DNA of 64,000 nt from SM1-73 sp964588305 (GCA_964588305.1 CAZPOP010000007.1:1-64000); one strand, 5' to 3'. Shown: positions 16,271-26,244, counted from the first letter of the stretch. Made by a program: numbers and translations. Notes: generated from the letters alone by a model not told the origin.

Positions 16271-17398
16271 CTATCTAACACCGTGCCGGTTCTGAACCAC
16301 ACGTCCCCCCTTATAGGGGCTGTCGTCAGCTTGTTTCAGACTTTTGCTATTGGGAGGTTGGCTGATGGGTGGATTCTGTGGACCATCCCAACCGAGAAAC
16401 TTGGTGTCTTCTCCCCATTTCCCCCTGTATTTCCGCCAGGGCTGACCCTTCACAAGCTCAGGTTCCTGCCAAAAACCAAATTGCACCCGATTAGCTTCCA
16501 GATTGGCGAACCTGAGATTCGTGAGAATGACATCTTCGCTGAAACCCTCTGGAAGAATACATAAACGCCCGATTTGTCTTTCATCGGTGGTAGCCAAATA
16601 ATCATCCCCCGGCAACCCCAAACCATGCAGAGTAAACCCGGGCGTGGGATAGGCTCCGTGGGCACCCTGGGCTACAAACACGTACGGATGATCGCTCAGA
16701 ACATATGCCTCACCGATTTCATCTTTCTTTAGCTTGTTCCAGCTTCGCAGCCAGGTTTTTATACCTAGACTGCTGTTTTGCGGCCATCTGGCGACCCACT
16801 TAGTGTCGTGCAGATGCGTTACCATGAATTTTCGATCATTCTTGATAAACAGTTCGACCATTGCGTCCCAATCGCCCTGGTGCATGTTCCACGCGTCATT
16901 GAAGACGAAGTAGAAGAAATATTCTATCATCTTGTACGTGCCGAAGATCTTTGGATCCCGATTCTTATAATACTGAGCGAACGGCTCGCCGTCGTCATAT
17001 AGAGTCATTTCTGAAACCCTGGCGTAATACTTTGGTATGTTGGGCTTATCTTTTGGGATTCCTTCCTTCATGTAATCTTTGCCATATCTGTAACGTGCCA
17101 GCTTTGCCACCGCACCGGGCCCCAACTCCGGAATCGCTTGGTTGTAAGATTCAGGTATTCGGAAATTCCTCATATCTAAATCTCTAATCTTCAAGCAGCA
17201 CTCCTCTGAATTCGAAACCTTCCCCAGGTCGCCCAACTTCTGTGGCTGGTTTTCGTCCTTCTCCTTCCTTTTTTTGCGATAGAGATCAGAGATTTCGACT
17301 GCGATCTTGCAGTCTTCCGGCAAGAATGCCTCCTTTTCATGCAGCCAGAAGATTGGGGCATACTTCTTGACCAGCTTTATATCATCGACCGGACTCAT
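16271..17398 (-). CDS. Vps62-related (DUF946-like) protein
   Basis: 375 residues. KKYAPIFWLHEKEAFLPEDC, FYFVFNDAWNMHQGDWDAMVELF and HPYVFVAQGAHGAYPTPGF match the pattern of Vps62/DUF946 proteins, which have an APxFYLH start, a YxxxNDGxxxxxGDWE core and a HPxVYVAxGSHAxY motif. AGGAGGTAATC precedes the ATG. The biochemical function of the family is unclear. The gene lies between the two halves of a direct repeat, so it may be part of an acquired segment. Confidence 0.7.
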   Translation of the reverse strand: MSPVDDIKLVKKYAPIFWLHEKEAFLPEDCKIAVEISDLYRKKRKEKDENQPQKLGDLGKVSNSEECCLKIRDLDMRNFRIPESYNQAIPELGPGAVAKLARYRYGKDYMKEGIPKDKPNIPKYYARVSEMTLYDDGEPFAQYYKNRDPKIFGTYKMIEYFFYFVFNDAWNMHQGDWDAMVELFIKNDRKFMVTHLHDTKWVARWPQNSSLGIKTWLRSWNKLKKDEIGEAYVLSDHPYVFVAQGAHGAYPTPGFTLHGLGLPGDDYLATTDERQIGRLCILPEGFSEDVILTNLRFANLEANRVQFGFWQEPELVKGQPWRKYRGKWGEDTKFLGWDGPQNPPISQPPNSKSLKQADDSPYKGGRVVQNRHGVR

Positions 17399-17481
17399 GA
17401 TTACCTCCTGTAGTCAAAAACCGAAACTTGGCTTTGATCTCGGTTTCCTGCTGGTGCTCTTCACCACGTTCTTGGTCAACA

Positions 17482-17530
17482 GGGCCAATGGCCAGCAAGG
17501 AATGCTCTTCATGTCATTCTGACCGCGCCT
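17482..17530 (+). repeat. Direct repeat, copy 2
   Basis: Second copy of the 16005-16050 repeat. The rest of the 17399-17836 gap has no supported gene; its other notable feature is a short GCGCCTTCGGCGCG hairpin near 17524. Confidence 0.55.
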
Positions 17531-17836
17531 TCGGCGCGGGGGAGAATCTCTCCTTCGTAACGGACTTGGCCTCAACCCGCCTTTGCTGTGAATCATGTGG
17601 TGCACACCCTTGGCCGGAGAACGGAGAAGGTGTCCGTGACCAACAGGAAATCTTGAAATGCCCCGAATATCTCTTCATAAAAAATGATGTTCAGCCTATC
17701 CTTCTATTTGCATTGTTTATGTCTAACACCAAACCTTAGCCGTCATGTGGAGCGTCGCTTAACATGGTCGGCTGCAGAGCGACGTTAGCCGGCACTGTGG
17801 TTTGTCCTGCAAAGGCACCCGAGAAACGTGGGTCAC

Positions 17837-18733
17837 TCACTCCTTAGGTACAGGAAGAGACTCGATTGCCCTCGCCGCAGCCATGGCGTCCCTCCCTAGC
17901 ACAGCCATAAGCAGCGATCTCGACCACTCGTGCTGGAAGTCCTTTAGATCAGATTTGTAGCGAGCGCGTCGACCTATGGGTATACCTTCGATTGCGTAGG
18001 CCATTAGAGCAGCGAGATCAAAAGCTAGGTTCTTGCTGTCAGTTACGGTACACATTCCCTCCTTTGACGACGCGTACCCACGGAAGATCGAAATCAGAAC
18101 ACTCCGGAGCTCTACTATCAACCAAGGCGGAGGTGAGAACCCGACCTTTTTGATCCTTGAATAGTAATTATGGGGATCATAAAGACTTACACCTTCGTAG
18201 ATCCAATGGCGGTAAAAGAAACAGTACCGACGCCACAAGTCTAGCAAAAGAAAGAAGGAGGTCTGTGGGCGCCGATTGCAGCGCCAGGGGCAATCATCTA
18301 AGAGTTCGTGGAGAGCATCTTGGCGGTAGAAATGTGCTCCGATGTGCGGAAGATCTCTCCTGACATAGTCCCAGTGAGTATGTGCCTCGAACATCTTCAT
18401 TCCATCGTAGTGCAGATCATCCCGCCACGTCACTGATGGAAGATGCTTTGAGATGTTGGCTGCGAAGGCTTCCGCATCATCAACAAGTTCCTGTGGATCA
18501 GTTGACCTCAAAAACACAGCGTAATCTATATCATATGCTTTGCCACCCTTGCCAAGCGGCAATGACCCATGCCATAGCATCATTGTCACGCGACTCGTGA
18601 GCTTCTGGTCATTCTGAATTACGGAGACCATTTGTTCGCCCAACTTCCTAGCAAAACCCTGTCGTCTTGCGATCTCTTCCGGGGAGCATTCTTCTGACAT
18701 GCGATCAGTCAATTTACAGTTCCTCCGACTCAT
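17837..18733 (-). CDS. Nucleotidyltransferase-superfamily protein
   Basis: 298 residues. WHGSLPLGKGGKAYDIDYAVFL carries the G-S motif and DxD metal-binding pair of the polymerase-beta/kanamycin nucleotidyltransferase superfamily. A third acidic residue could be supplied by the WDYVRRDLPHIG segment. The C-terminal half is helical (SFFLLLDLWRRYCFFYRHW). AAGGA lies just before the ATG at 18733; an internal ATG 12 codons in is an alternative. Substrate unknown; comparable proteins modify antibiotics, tRNA or protein targets. Confidence 0.6.
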   Translation of the reverse strand: MSRRNCKLTDRMSEECSPEEIARRQGFARKLGEQMVSVIQNDQKLTSRVTMMLWHGSLPLGKGGKAYDIDYAVFLRSTDPQELVDDAEAFAANISKHLPSVTWRDDLHYDGMKMFEAHTHWDYVRRDLPHIGAHFYRQDALHELLDDCPWRCNRRPQTSFFLLLDLWRRYCFFYRHWIYEGVSLYDPHNYYSRIKKVGFSPPPWLIVELRSVLISIFRGYASSKEGMCTVTDSKNLAFDLAALMAYAIEGIPIGRRARYKSDLKDFQHEWSRSLLMAVLGRDAMAAARAIESLPVPKE

Positions 18734-18920
18734 GTTCCTTGATTGTTTCTTCCAAAAAAACGTCTTCCCTAAGGCCAGCCGGGAAATCCCTTTTTTTGGG
18801 CCAGAGTCGGTGATAGAACATACTATCCTGTGCTTCTAGATGACCAGGATCAACGCTTCATCCAGGTTTGCGAAGATCAAAGTACGTTGAACGACTCTGT
18901 GCAGACAAAAGAAAACCACC

Positions 18921-19190
18921 CTAGGAGTTGTACCTTTGCTGAAGTTCTTCCAAGGCCGCACTGACCATCCTGGCCGTCTTTAGCGATAGTCCATTGAGAA
19001 GTAGACTCCCAAAGCTACCGGTAATCTGCCAAACCTTGGCGTAGGCCAAAATTCGTTGATCAAACATCGACTCCATGTAGCTATCCCTGAGATTTCGGTC
19101 AAGATTACAAATGTCAGCCCTTACTTTGGGGAGAGCACCAATCAGGGACAGTATCCCACCGACTATTACTGTCAGAAGTTCTATGTCCAT
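18921..19190 (-). CDS. Small protein with N-terminal hydrophobic helix
   Basis: 89 residues, AGGAGG four bases upstream of the ATG. MDIELLTVIVGGILSLIGALP is a short membrane-type segment and the remainder is amphipathic and helical. No family recognised. It follows the 239-residue membrane protein gene (19317) on the same strand after 126 bases, so the two may be cotranscribed. Confidence 0.55.
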   Translation of the reverse strand: MDIELLTVIVGGILSLIGALPKVRADICNLDRNLRDSYMESMFDQRILAYAKVWQITGSFGSLLLNGLSLKTARMVSAALEELQQRYNS

Positions 19191-19316
19191 TTCCCTCCTT
19201 CAAATCGTGGTTATAACCAGCCAGGTTGCGCCGACCCAGTTAGCTTAGCAAATAAGCCGCTATTTTGCACAAAGCTGGACGGGAAATGGTCCGCTTAGTT
19301 TACTTGTTAGTCGCAT

Positions 19317-20036
19317 TTACGATTCACATTTGGATGGGTCAGATGAACCAAATGTTGCGACCCTTCTCGTTTTTTCTATTTGGTGGGAATCGCGTGTATA
19401 AACAAGCCACGCGAAAGCAATGGATAACCCTGCGAGTGAGGCACCTTGGATTGGCTCATTCACCAAGGTCATGCCAAAAAGCGGAATCATCGCTGAACCG
19501 ATGCAAATTGCTCTGAAGAGCCGCCACACAACATCGTTGTGGCCTTTCGACATGTGTTTTGAAATCCACTCACTCGAACCCTTAGCTCGTTTCGGCCCGA
19601 GCCGGGTTCTCCAGTGCCGGTCAACACCTAACTGTCTATCACTCTCGAAGGGTAATGACCCTTGAATAGCAAGTGGTGGTGCGAGTTCACTCGCCCACAC
19701 TGGGCGGTCGAGTCCGAGCATGAACTCAATCTTTACAGCACAGGTCACAGCCTCCAAGAAACGTCGGTAGTATCTGTCGAGAGTGTCAATGGCATAACGA
19801 CGAACGCAAACAACGAACAGGGGAATTAAGAACGCTGCCATGTGCAGCGCTTCCGCCTCCGTAGCCAACGAAGCCCCTCCGCCGGCTAGAATCGCGATCA
19901 TGGCACCAGCCAGAATGTTTTTGTGTTGTGCAAACCTATCAAGAGCCGACCACTCAGCCTGTTGGTGGTAGGTCAATAGTCGAAATAAATCGTCCTTCGA
20001 GAGCGGTGTATGTTCCCCTTCGGTGGCGAGCCACAT
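19317..20036 (-). CDS. Polytopic membrane protein of unknown function
   Basis: 239 residues with GGAGG before the ATG. Two hydrophobic pairs are visible: ILAGAMIAILAGGGASL with AAFLIPLFVVCV, and AICIGSAMIPLFGMTL with ASLAGLSIAFAWLVY. They are separated by a hydrophilic central loop. The first 30 residues are polar and acidic (DDLFRLLTYHQQAEWSALDRF). No family recognised. Confidence 0.55.
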   Translation of the reverse strand: MWLATEGEHTPLSKDDLFRLLTYHQQAEWSALDRFAQHKNILAGAMIAILAGGGASLATEAEALHMAAFLIPLFVVCVRRYAIDTLDRYYRRFLEAVTCAVKIEFMLGLDRPVWASELAPPLAIQGSLPFESDRQLGVDRHWRTRLGPKRAKGSSEWISKHMSKGHNDVVWRLFRAICIGSAMIPLFGMTLVNEPIQGASLAGLSIAFAWLVYTRDSHQIEKTRRVATFGSSDPSKCES

Positions 20037-20402
20037 AAATTCCCTCCGTGTTGGCTGACGCTAGGCAAACAATGAATGGTCATGCGCATAACTACGAGGT
20101 ATCTTGTTCAGCACAAGATGCCAAACTCGGGGATCCCTTCTGCATATGACATCAGATCTTTGCAGTCTAACAAAGCATCCGCCGCGCCTCGGAGCCCTTT
20201 TCCCCCACATTTCCGTCCTCTCTGATTCGCCCACACAACGTTAACTGCTTCAAAGACCCAAAGAGGTACAATGTCATTAAACAGTGGATATATTATGTCT
20301 CCGTGCCAGGATTGTCAAGGAGTTTTTCTTCTGTCTATTGACCTTGCGAGTTTGTACATCGAGATTCCAATCTCGACATGACCTGAATCACTTCACCGCC
20401 TT

Positions 20403-20520
20403 CATTCCCCCTCTCCACTTTTGTGGAGAGGGGGTCAGGGGGTGAGGTTCGTAATAGGTTCATCAAATTTGCTACAACTTCAATGTTGATCCAGATATCT
20501 CCACTGTTTATGAGAGGACA
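20403..20520 (-). repeat. Dispersed repeat E, inverted copy
   Basis: Contains the stem CCCCCTCTCCAC/GTGGAGAGGGGG and, on the minus strand, the sequence also found at 27649-27730 and 32663-32742. Confidence 0.6.
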
Positions 20521-20961
20521 TATTCGAATGAATGGAAAAAGGTTCTGTCAATTGCTAATTGGGTTCGTTACAGTCTCGAATTTCTCTTTATGATGAGAAT
20601 AATGAAATACAAGAAATTTGCAAAAAAACACACAGAGCTCACATTATTGTCTTTGGTATTCCCTTGCCTCTGTTCACCTTAAGAAGACGAACTATAAACA
20701 AGTGATAAGGGACGAAGATATGATTACTGACGATGAAAAATTCTCACAAACAACCGTCAGAAAGGTCAGAAACGTCAGTAACGTCAGAAACTCCAGACAA
20801 GACGTTATTGCTCGCTGGGAACACTATTCATCCAAAGCTGTAGGGGCGAATCTTAAGATTCGCCCTTTGAAACCAAATCCTACTGCTAATTATGAGAACA
20901 AAAGGCCGAGGCGGTGTGAATTCCGGCCCCGGTGAGAAAAGATATCGGTACAAATACAACA

Positions 20962-20987
20962 CGGGGGAGGGAAAACTCCCTCCCCCG
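20962..20987 (-). terminator. Strong hairpin downstream of the S8 protease gene
   Basis: CGGGGGAGGGA and TCCCTCCCCCG are perfect arms around AAAC. No T-run follows on the minus strand, so it may be an mRNA 3'-end protector rather than a classical terminator. Confidence 0.5.
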
Positions 20988-21023
20988 CATCAAATTGCAG
21001 ACAACAAAAAACAGTGCTTGGTC

Positions 21024-24000
21024 TTACTTCAACAGCATCATCTTCCTGGTCACCATCTCGTCACCGGCAATCACCCGATAGAAGTATACGCCGCTTGAAA
21101 GAGCCTGTCCATTTTCGTGTGTACCATCCCAGATGAGGGTATGAGATCCTGCTGGCATAACCTCATTCGCCAGCGCTCGCACCTTCTGCCCGGCAACGTT
21201 GTAAACCACGACGCTGACGCGGGTTTGCTCGATCAAATCGAGCGTGAACTGGGTCACCGGGTTGAAGGGGTTGGGGTAGTTCTGGCTCAGGCCGAACTCC
21301 TCCGGCAGTTGGGCAACCGACTTGAAGACCGGGCCGCTTTCACAGGCCTTGGTCACCTCGTTTGCGTCCGGATCGTAAGTCCAATCCGTTTTGGTAACGT
21401 TTGTCGCCTCGAAGCACCACTCGCCCGATGGACTTCTCACATAGTTGGTGTAGAATGTCACCTGACCGCTGCCGTTGGTGTTACCGTTTGCGCTCCCGGA
21501 AGTAGGCCCGGAAAAAACGCCGTACACGGTGGCATTCGATACGGGAGCACCTCCCTGATCGTAAATGGTAACGGTTGCTATTCCCCGAGCCCATCTCCAG
21601 AAGGCCTGTCGGGTAACTTCTATGGAGTGAACATGCATCACGTCCTCACCCGGTTCGGTTACGGTGATGTAATCCGTTTTGATCTCATCATCTGAGCCGT
21701 ATGCGTTGGTCGCAGTCAGTGTCACGGTATAGTTACCCACATTATTGTAAGTGTAGCTCGGATTCTGTTCGGTCGACGTTCCCACGCCATCGCCAAAGTC
21801 CCAACTCCAGCTAATCGGATTGCCGGTCGATTGGTCGGTGAAATCAACCGTGAGAGGCGCATAGCCGCTGGTCGGATCCCCCACGAAGTCGGCTGTCGGA
21901 GGCGGAGGTGTGCTGACGGTAATATAGTCGACTTTAATCTCCTGGTCCGAACCGTAGGCATTGGTGGCGGTCAGTGTAACCGTGTACGTTCCGGCCCCTG
22001 TGTAGGTGTAGCTCGGATTCTGCTCGGTCGATGTTCCCACGCCGTCGCCAAAGTCCCAGCTCCAGCCGGTGGGATTCCCGGCGGAGAGATCGGTGAAATT
22101 CACCAAAAGCGGGTAATATCCGCTGGTTGGCTCTCCGACAAATTCAGCCGTTGGAGGTATCTCACCCCCTAATCCTCTAAACTCAATTTCATCGATATAG
22201 ACATCATCCTGGTTACCGCTGGCGTCGCACATAAACCGAAGCTGAGCATTGGCCGGGAAGTTGTACTGGCTGCTGGAGATGGAAACGGTTTCGTGATAGA
22301 ACTGATTGTTTTCGAAATCTATGCTTCGAGCCCACGTCTCCACAGTCTGCCAGCTGGAGCCGTCGTAATACTGAAGCCAGAAGTCCTCGTTGGAATTGTC
22401 CATGCTTACAGCCATGAACCAGAAATCCACCTTCAGCTCAGCATAGCCTGATACATCGTAACCCAGAGTGTGGTAGAATGACGAAGCCACGCCGCTGTTA
22501 TCCTGGATGTCCGCAGCATTACTCCCCTGGTGGGCATAGGTACCACCAGTATAAAGATAACAGTCACCGCCACCATCCGTATAATTGCCCCAGCCGCTTT
22601 CGAAGTCATCATAGGTAATCACTGTCCACTCATCGGGTGGGGTAACTTCGATATAATCGGTCTTGGTCTCCATATCGGAACCGCAGGCGTTAGTCACAGT
22701 CAAAGTCACAGTGTAGGTTCCCACAGCGGTGTACTCATAGGTTGGATTCTGAACGGTAGAAGTGCCAATGCCGTCACCGAAATCCCAGGACCACGAAGTG
22801 GCACCGGTCGACAAGTCGGTGAAGTCAACATTCAGTGGCGCATTACCTGAAGTCGGGGATCCGACGAAATCCGCCACCGGAGGAGTGCAGGTGACCGTGA
22901 TATAGTCGGTCTTAGTTTCAGTATCGGAACCACAAGCATTGGTCACAGTCAGTGCCACGGTATAGGTGCCGGCGTCCGCGTACTGATGACTTGGATTCTG
23001 CTGGCTCGAAGTCTCGGTATCACCAAAGTCCCATGACCAGGAGGTGGCGCCCGTCGACTGGTCGGTGAAATTGACCGTTAGTGGCACCTCACCCGAAGTC
23101 GGCGAACCGGTGAAATTAGCGGTGGGTGGAGTGCAGGTCACCGTGATATAGTCGGGCTTCGTTTCCGCATCTGACCCGCACGAGTTCGTCGCCGTCAGAG
23201 CCACAGTGTAAGTCCCGGCCTCGGTGTAGGTGTGACTCGGGTTGGCTGCCGTCGAGGTGCCTTCGTCACCGAACTGCCAAGAATACGATGCCGCGCCGGT
23301 TGACAGGTTCGTGAAGTTCACTGTGAGCGGAACCTCACCGGAAGTCGGGCTGCCGCTGAAATCAGCCGTCGGGACGTCGTTGACGGTGATGTAACCGGTC
23401 TTGGTCTCGGTGTCGCTTCCGTACGCATTGGTCACGGTCAGGCTAACCGTGTAGTCGCCTGCGCTGGTGTACTGGTGAGACGGATTCTGTACGAATGAGT
23501 GGGCAGTACCGTCCCCGAAATTCCACTCCCAGGTATCGATATCTCCGGTTGATTCATCAGTGAAATCGACCGTCAGTGGCGCACAACCAGATGTGGGCGA
23601 ACCTGAGAATTCGGCCACCGGCGGAACGCCGCCATAGTTGAGTGCGGCGTAGGCATCGACTAATCCGTAACCGTAATATTGATCCCATCCCGCTGCACCA
23701 AGGTCCTGGGCGGTCTCCTGAAGGATGGTTCGAATATTCTCAATACCGGTTTGACCATTGGCAATCATCATTGCTACCACGCCAACGACGTGCGGGCAAG
23801 CCATGGAGGTACCATGAAAGAACCACCAGCTGAAACTGGTCGGGTCCGCAAGAACCTCCGGTGGCCCGGGATCATAACATTCAAAGGTCTGCTGGAGCAC
23901 GCCATCCCCGTAACCGTCTCCATTCTGATCCACGGTCAGATCGCCGCCGGGCGCTACCACCTCTTGTTCATTGCCATACTGGGAATAGTATGAAAGATCA

Positions 24001-24977
24001 TCGTCGTACCTGGTGGCTCCAACCGCGATCACCTGAGAATACTTGGCAGGATATGAGATTGTCCCCACCCCCTCGTTTCCCGAAGCTGCTACCAGCACGA
24101 CGCCATGGTTGTATGCGTATATGATGGCATTTTGAACCGTAGATCCAGGATTATAGCCAGCCGGCCACCCCATGCTCATATTGACAACGTCAGCTCCGTG
24201 ATCTGCGGCCCAGTAAAGCCCGTCCGCGAGCCAATTCGCGGTTCCAGAGCCGGTGTAGTCGAGCACCTTCACCGGCATCAGGGTACAATTAAAGGCCACT
24301 CCTGCCACACCGTAACCGTCATTGGTTGTCTGCGCCACCGTCCCCGCCACGTGTGTTCCGTGTCCGTCATTGTCATTAGGGTGGCTGTCGCTGTTAACGA
24401 AATCGTACCCGGCGGTAAATGCAGTCCCGGCAAGGTCCGGCGCCTGCACGTAGTTGGTGACACCGGACTGAACGGTGTTCAACTCATAGGAGGGCACGGG
24501 ATAATTCTCATACGCTATCCCGCAATCCAAAATCGCCACCACAACACCTGACCCCGTAGATATGTCCCAGGCGGTAGAACAGTTCATCTTGGGAAAGTGC
24601 CACTGATATGAATAGTATGGATCATTGGGTGTCATGAATGCATGGCAGATAGAGTTTAGCTCAGCGTATTCAACACGCGGGTCACTCTGCAGAAGAGAAA
24701 TGAACTCCTGCTCCGTCTTTCCAGCCGGAACGCTAAGTCTTCTGACTCCTCCCCGGTGCTCCGAGAGAACGGCAGTCCCAAGAGTGTTGGTCAGATCAGA
24801 TATTTCCTGCTTGAAAACATCTTCTTGAAACTTTACCAGTATTTCCCCTTTAACAAATTCGACTTCGCCAGTTGAGATTGACTTGTCGGGAACGGACTTG
24901 ACCTTCAAATCCTCAGCCACAGCCAACGAGGCCCAGGCGAAGACAAGGATTACCAGAAAAACGCAGAATTTCTTCAT
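21024..24977 (-). CDS. Giant secreted subtilisin-like (S8) protease with six PKD repeats and sorting domain
   Basis: 1317 residues from ATG 24977, which has GGAGGG upstream and opens a signal peptide (MKKFCVFLVILVFAWASLAVA). A propeptide follows (VKGEILVKFQED, RVEYAELN). The S8 triad is Asp151 (VAILDCG), His206 (DGHGTHVAG) and Ser391 (FHGTSMACPHV). Then come four PKD repeats (for example DFTDLSTGATSWSWDFGDG), a jellyroll/MAM-like domain (YDDFESGWGNYTDGGG, ending VYIDEIEFRG), two more PKD repeats, an Ig-like domain and a C-terminal sorting domain with LSQNYPNPFNPVT and GVYFYRVIAGDE. The last is the type A sorting/FlgD-like module used for surface attachment or type IX secretion. It has no dockerin, unlike the other peptidases here. 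Likely a cell-surface protease. Confidence 0.92.
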   Translation of the reverse strand: MKKFCVFLVILVFAWASLAVAEDLKVKSVPDKSISTGEVEFVKGEILVKFQEDVFKQEISDLTNTLGTAVLSEHRGGVRRLSVPAGKTEQEFISLLQSDPRVEYAELNSICHAFMTPNDPYYSYQWHFPKMNCSTAWDISTGSGVVVAILDCGIAYENYPVPSYELNTVQSGVTNYVQAPDLAGTAFTAGYDFVNSDSHPNDNDGHGTHVAGTVAQTTNDGYGVAGVAFNCTLMPVKVLDYTGSGTANWLADGLYWAADHGADVVNMSMGWPAGYNPGSTVQNAIIYAYNHGVVLVAASGNEGVGTISYPAKYSQVIAVGATRYDDDLSYYSQYGNEQEVVAPGGDLTVDQNGDGYGDGVLQQTFECYDPGPPEVLADPTSFSWWFFHGTSMACPHVVGVVAMMIANGQTGIENIRTILQETAQDLGAAGWDQYYGYGLVDAYAALNYGGVPPVAEFSGSPTSGCAPLTVDFTDESTGDIDTWEWNFGDGTAHSFVQNPSHQYTSAGDYTVSLTVTNAYGSDTETKTGYITVNDVPTADFSGSPTSGEVPLTVNFTNLSTGAASYSWQFGDEGTSTAANPSHTYTEAGTYTVALTATNSCGSDAETKPDYITVTCTPPTANFTGSPTSGEVPLTVNFTDQSTGATSWSWDFGDTETSSQQNPSHQYADAGTYTVALTVTNACGSDTETKTDYITVTCTPPVADFVGSPTSGNAPLNVDFTDLSTGATSWSWDFGDGIGTSTVQNPTYEYTAVGTYTVTLTVTNACGSDMETKTDYIEVTPPDEWTVITYDDFESGWGNYTDGGGDCYLYTGGTYAHQGSNAADIQDNSGVASSFYHTLGYDVSGYAELKVDFWFMAVSMDNSNEDFWLQYYDGSSWQTVETWARSIDFENNQFYHETVSISSSQYNFPANAQLRFMCDASGNQDDVYIDEIEFRGLGGEIPPTAEFVGEPTSGYYPLLVNFTDLSAGNPTGWSWDFGDGVGTSTEQNPSYTYTGAGTYTVTLTATNAYGSDQEIKVDYITVSTPPPPTADFVGDPTSGYAPLTVDFTDQSTGNPISWSWDFGDGVGTSTEQNPSYTYNNVGNYTVTLTATNAYGSDDEIKTDYITVTEPGEDVMHVHSIEVTRQAFWRWARGIATVTIYDQGGAPVSNATVYGVFSGPTSGSANGNTNGSGQVTFYTNYVRSPSGEWCFEATNVTKTDWTYDPDANEVTKACESGPVFKSVAQLPEEFGLSQNYPNPFNPVTQFTLDLIEQTRVSVVVYNVAGQKVRALANEVMPAGSHTLIWDGTHENGQALSSGVYFYRVIAGDEMVTRKMMLLK

Positions 24978-25017
24978 TTCTAAACCCTCCAAAACATTGA
25001 GATTTATGGCCACACTT

Positions 25018-25215
25018 CGACTCCCGCAATTTCTGACGCCGTCATGCTTGCATGGCGTCACCTCCTTACCGCAGCTTGACTAGCTTCATGACTGGAATGG
25101 ATTCAGTAATGGCTATTGTCCATAGGCATCACCCCCTCATGAAACTCTTTGAGGTTCTTGGACTTCTTTCCCGGCTACCCATAACGAAATGAAATTACCC
25201 TGGTTCTAGCGATTA
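25018..25215 (-). promoter_or_regulatory. Structured 5' leader of the S8 protease mRNA
   Basis: About 240 bases separate the promoter from the start codon. On the minus strand the leader contains AAGGAGG followed by a three-codon frame ATG-CAA-GCA-TGA inside a GACGCC/GGCGTC hairpin. Either a leader peptide or a decoy; no known riboswitch recognised. Confidence 0.3.
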
Positions 25216-25222
25216 TTTTTTA

Positions 25223-25251
25223 TGAATAAACCAAAGAGGCTTCCTTGTCAA
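25223..25251 (-). promoter_or_regulatory. Promoter for the S8 protease gene
   Basis: On the minus strand TTGACA (25251-25246), a 17-base spacer and TATTCA (25228-25223). Confidence 0.6.
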
Positions 25252-25280
25252 GAAAAAAAGGGCGAGGCCTTGAAAAAGAC

Positions 25281-25309
25281 TTGACATTTTCGTAAAACAT
25301 TTGTTAAAT
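25281..25309 (+). promoter_or_regulatory. Promoter for the 25477 gene
   Basis: TTGACA (25281-25286), a 17-base spacer and TTAAAT (25304-25309). It is divergent from the S8 promoter and leaves a leader of about 160 bases. Confidence 0.6.
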
Positions 25310-25476
25310 GAGTCGATATAAGGAAAAACGTATTGATGGGTATTCAGAAAAAATCAAACCTCATCGGAGCCATAGGACAGGAAGTATCCACAAAGCACGG
25401 GTTTGGAAGAAGCGAAGGGTTGAATAATTCTAATTCGAACCAATCAATAAACACTTAAATTCTAAGGAGGAGTGCC

Positions 25477-26175
25477 ATGTTTTCCAAAAGGTATTTCACC
25501 TGTGTCCTGCTCCTGGCGGCTTTCGTTTTGGCTTTTTCGCAAACAGAGCCGTTGAGGGCACAGATACCTGGCATTTTGGGGATGCCTAAGCTGTATGCTG
25601 AATTCAAGACTCCCGAGGTAGGTACCTACGTCAAGTATGAACTTTTCGACAACAAGAACAACGCCGAGAACGTTTATAAGCTCTCCATTGTCGGTATGGA
25701 GAAGGTCAAGGGGGAGGGGGACTTCTTCTGGTATGAAATCGAGCAGGCTAGTCCCAAGGCCGGTAATGTCTATATCATCAAGATGTTGATCTCTGGTGAT
25801 CCGCAGAAGCCGGGTGTGGTCAAAAGGATGATCTACAAATCCGGCAAGGATCCAGCCAACGAGCTGCCTCAGGCATTCGTGAGCTTAATGAATCAGCCTT
25901 CCAAGGAGGCAGCCAAACCCGCCGAGCCGAAACCCAAAGAAGTGGCAACCGAGAAGATCAAGACCAAGATGAAGACTTTCGATTGCACACACACCCAGGA
26001 TATCTCCGAAGGCAAGCAGGTGACAGACACCTGGACCAGTGACGAGGTACCGCTCTTTGGCATAGTAAAAAGCACTTCTGCATCAAAGACCTTGCAGCTT
26101 GTGGAGTATGGAACCGGGGCAGTCACGGCGATCACGGAGACACCCAAGCTTCTGGAAATGCCGGCACAAAAGTAA
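25477..26175 (+). CDS. Secreted protein of unknown function
   Basis: 232 residues. AAGGAGG precedes the ATG and a signal peptide is clear (KRYFTCVLLLAAFVLAFS, with cleavage probably after LRA). The mature part is soluble, with a charged Pro/Lys-rich linker (AKPAEPKPKEVATEKIKTKMKTF) and two small beta-rich halves (GTYVKYELFDNKNNAENVYKLSIVGMEKV; TSDEVPLFGIVKSTSASKTLQLVEYG). The second half resembles periplasmic proteins that describe conversion of a measured attribute, but no family is assigned. It has its own promoter and a strong terminator, so it is a single-gene unit, probably well expressed. Confidence 0.75.
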   Translation: MFSKRYFTCVLLLAAFVLAFSQTEPLRAQIPGILGMPKLYAEFKTPEVGTYVKYELFDNKNNAENVYKLSIVGMEKVKGEGDFFWYEIEQASPKAGNVYIIKMLISGDPQKPGVVKRMIYKSGKDPANELPQAFVSLMNQPSKEAAKPAEPKPKEVATEKIKTKMKTFDCTHTQDISEGKQVTDTWTSDEVPLFGIVKSTSASKTLQLVEYGTGAVTAITETPKLLEMPAQK

Positions 26176-26244
26176 AGGCAGCGAAAAGATATCTTCAGGT
26201 TGATCCAATTCGAGTATTCTTTACTCATGGACAACGAGCTTCCG

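Larger units (their letters stand above)
20037..21023. other. Long intergenic region with dispersed repeats
   Basis: No supported gene. 20403-20520 is an inverted relative of the repeat at 27590-27730: a CCCCCTCTCCAC/GTGGAGAGGGGG hairpin followed by sequence that, on the minus strand, reads CTCTCATAAACAGTGGAGA and CATTGAAGTTGTAG. 20756-20795 is a short tandem array of GTCAGAAAC-like units. The 105-codon frame at 20618-20935 spans this array and is not convincing. Confidence 0.5.

Noticed and set aside
20756..20795. CRISPR-like array
   Set aside because: Units are only about nine bases, contiguous and without spacers.
20618..20935. Plus-strand 105-codon gene
   Set aside because: No ribosome-binding site, crosses a short tandem repeat, and codon use looks random.
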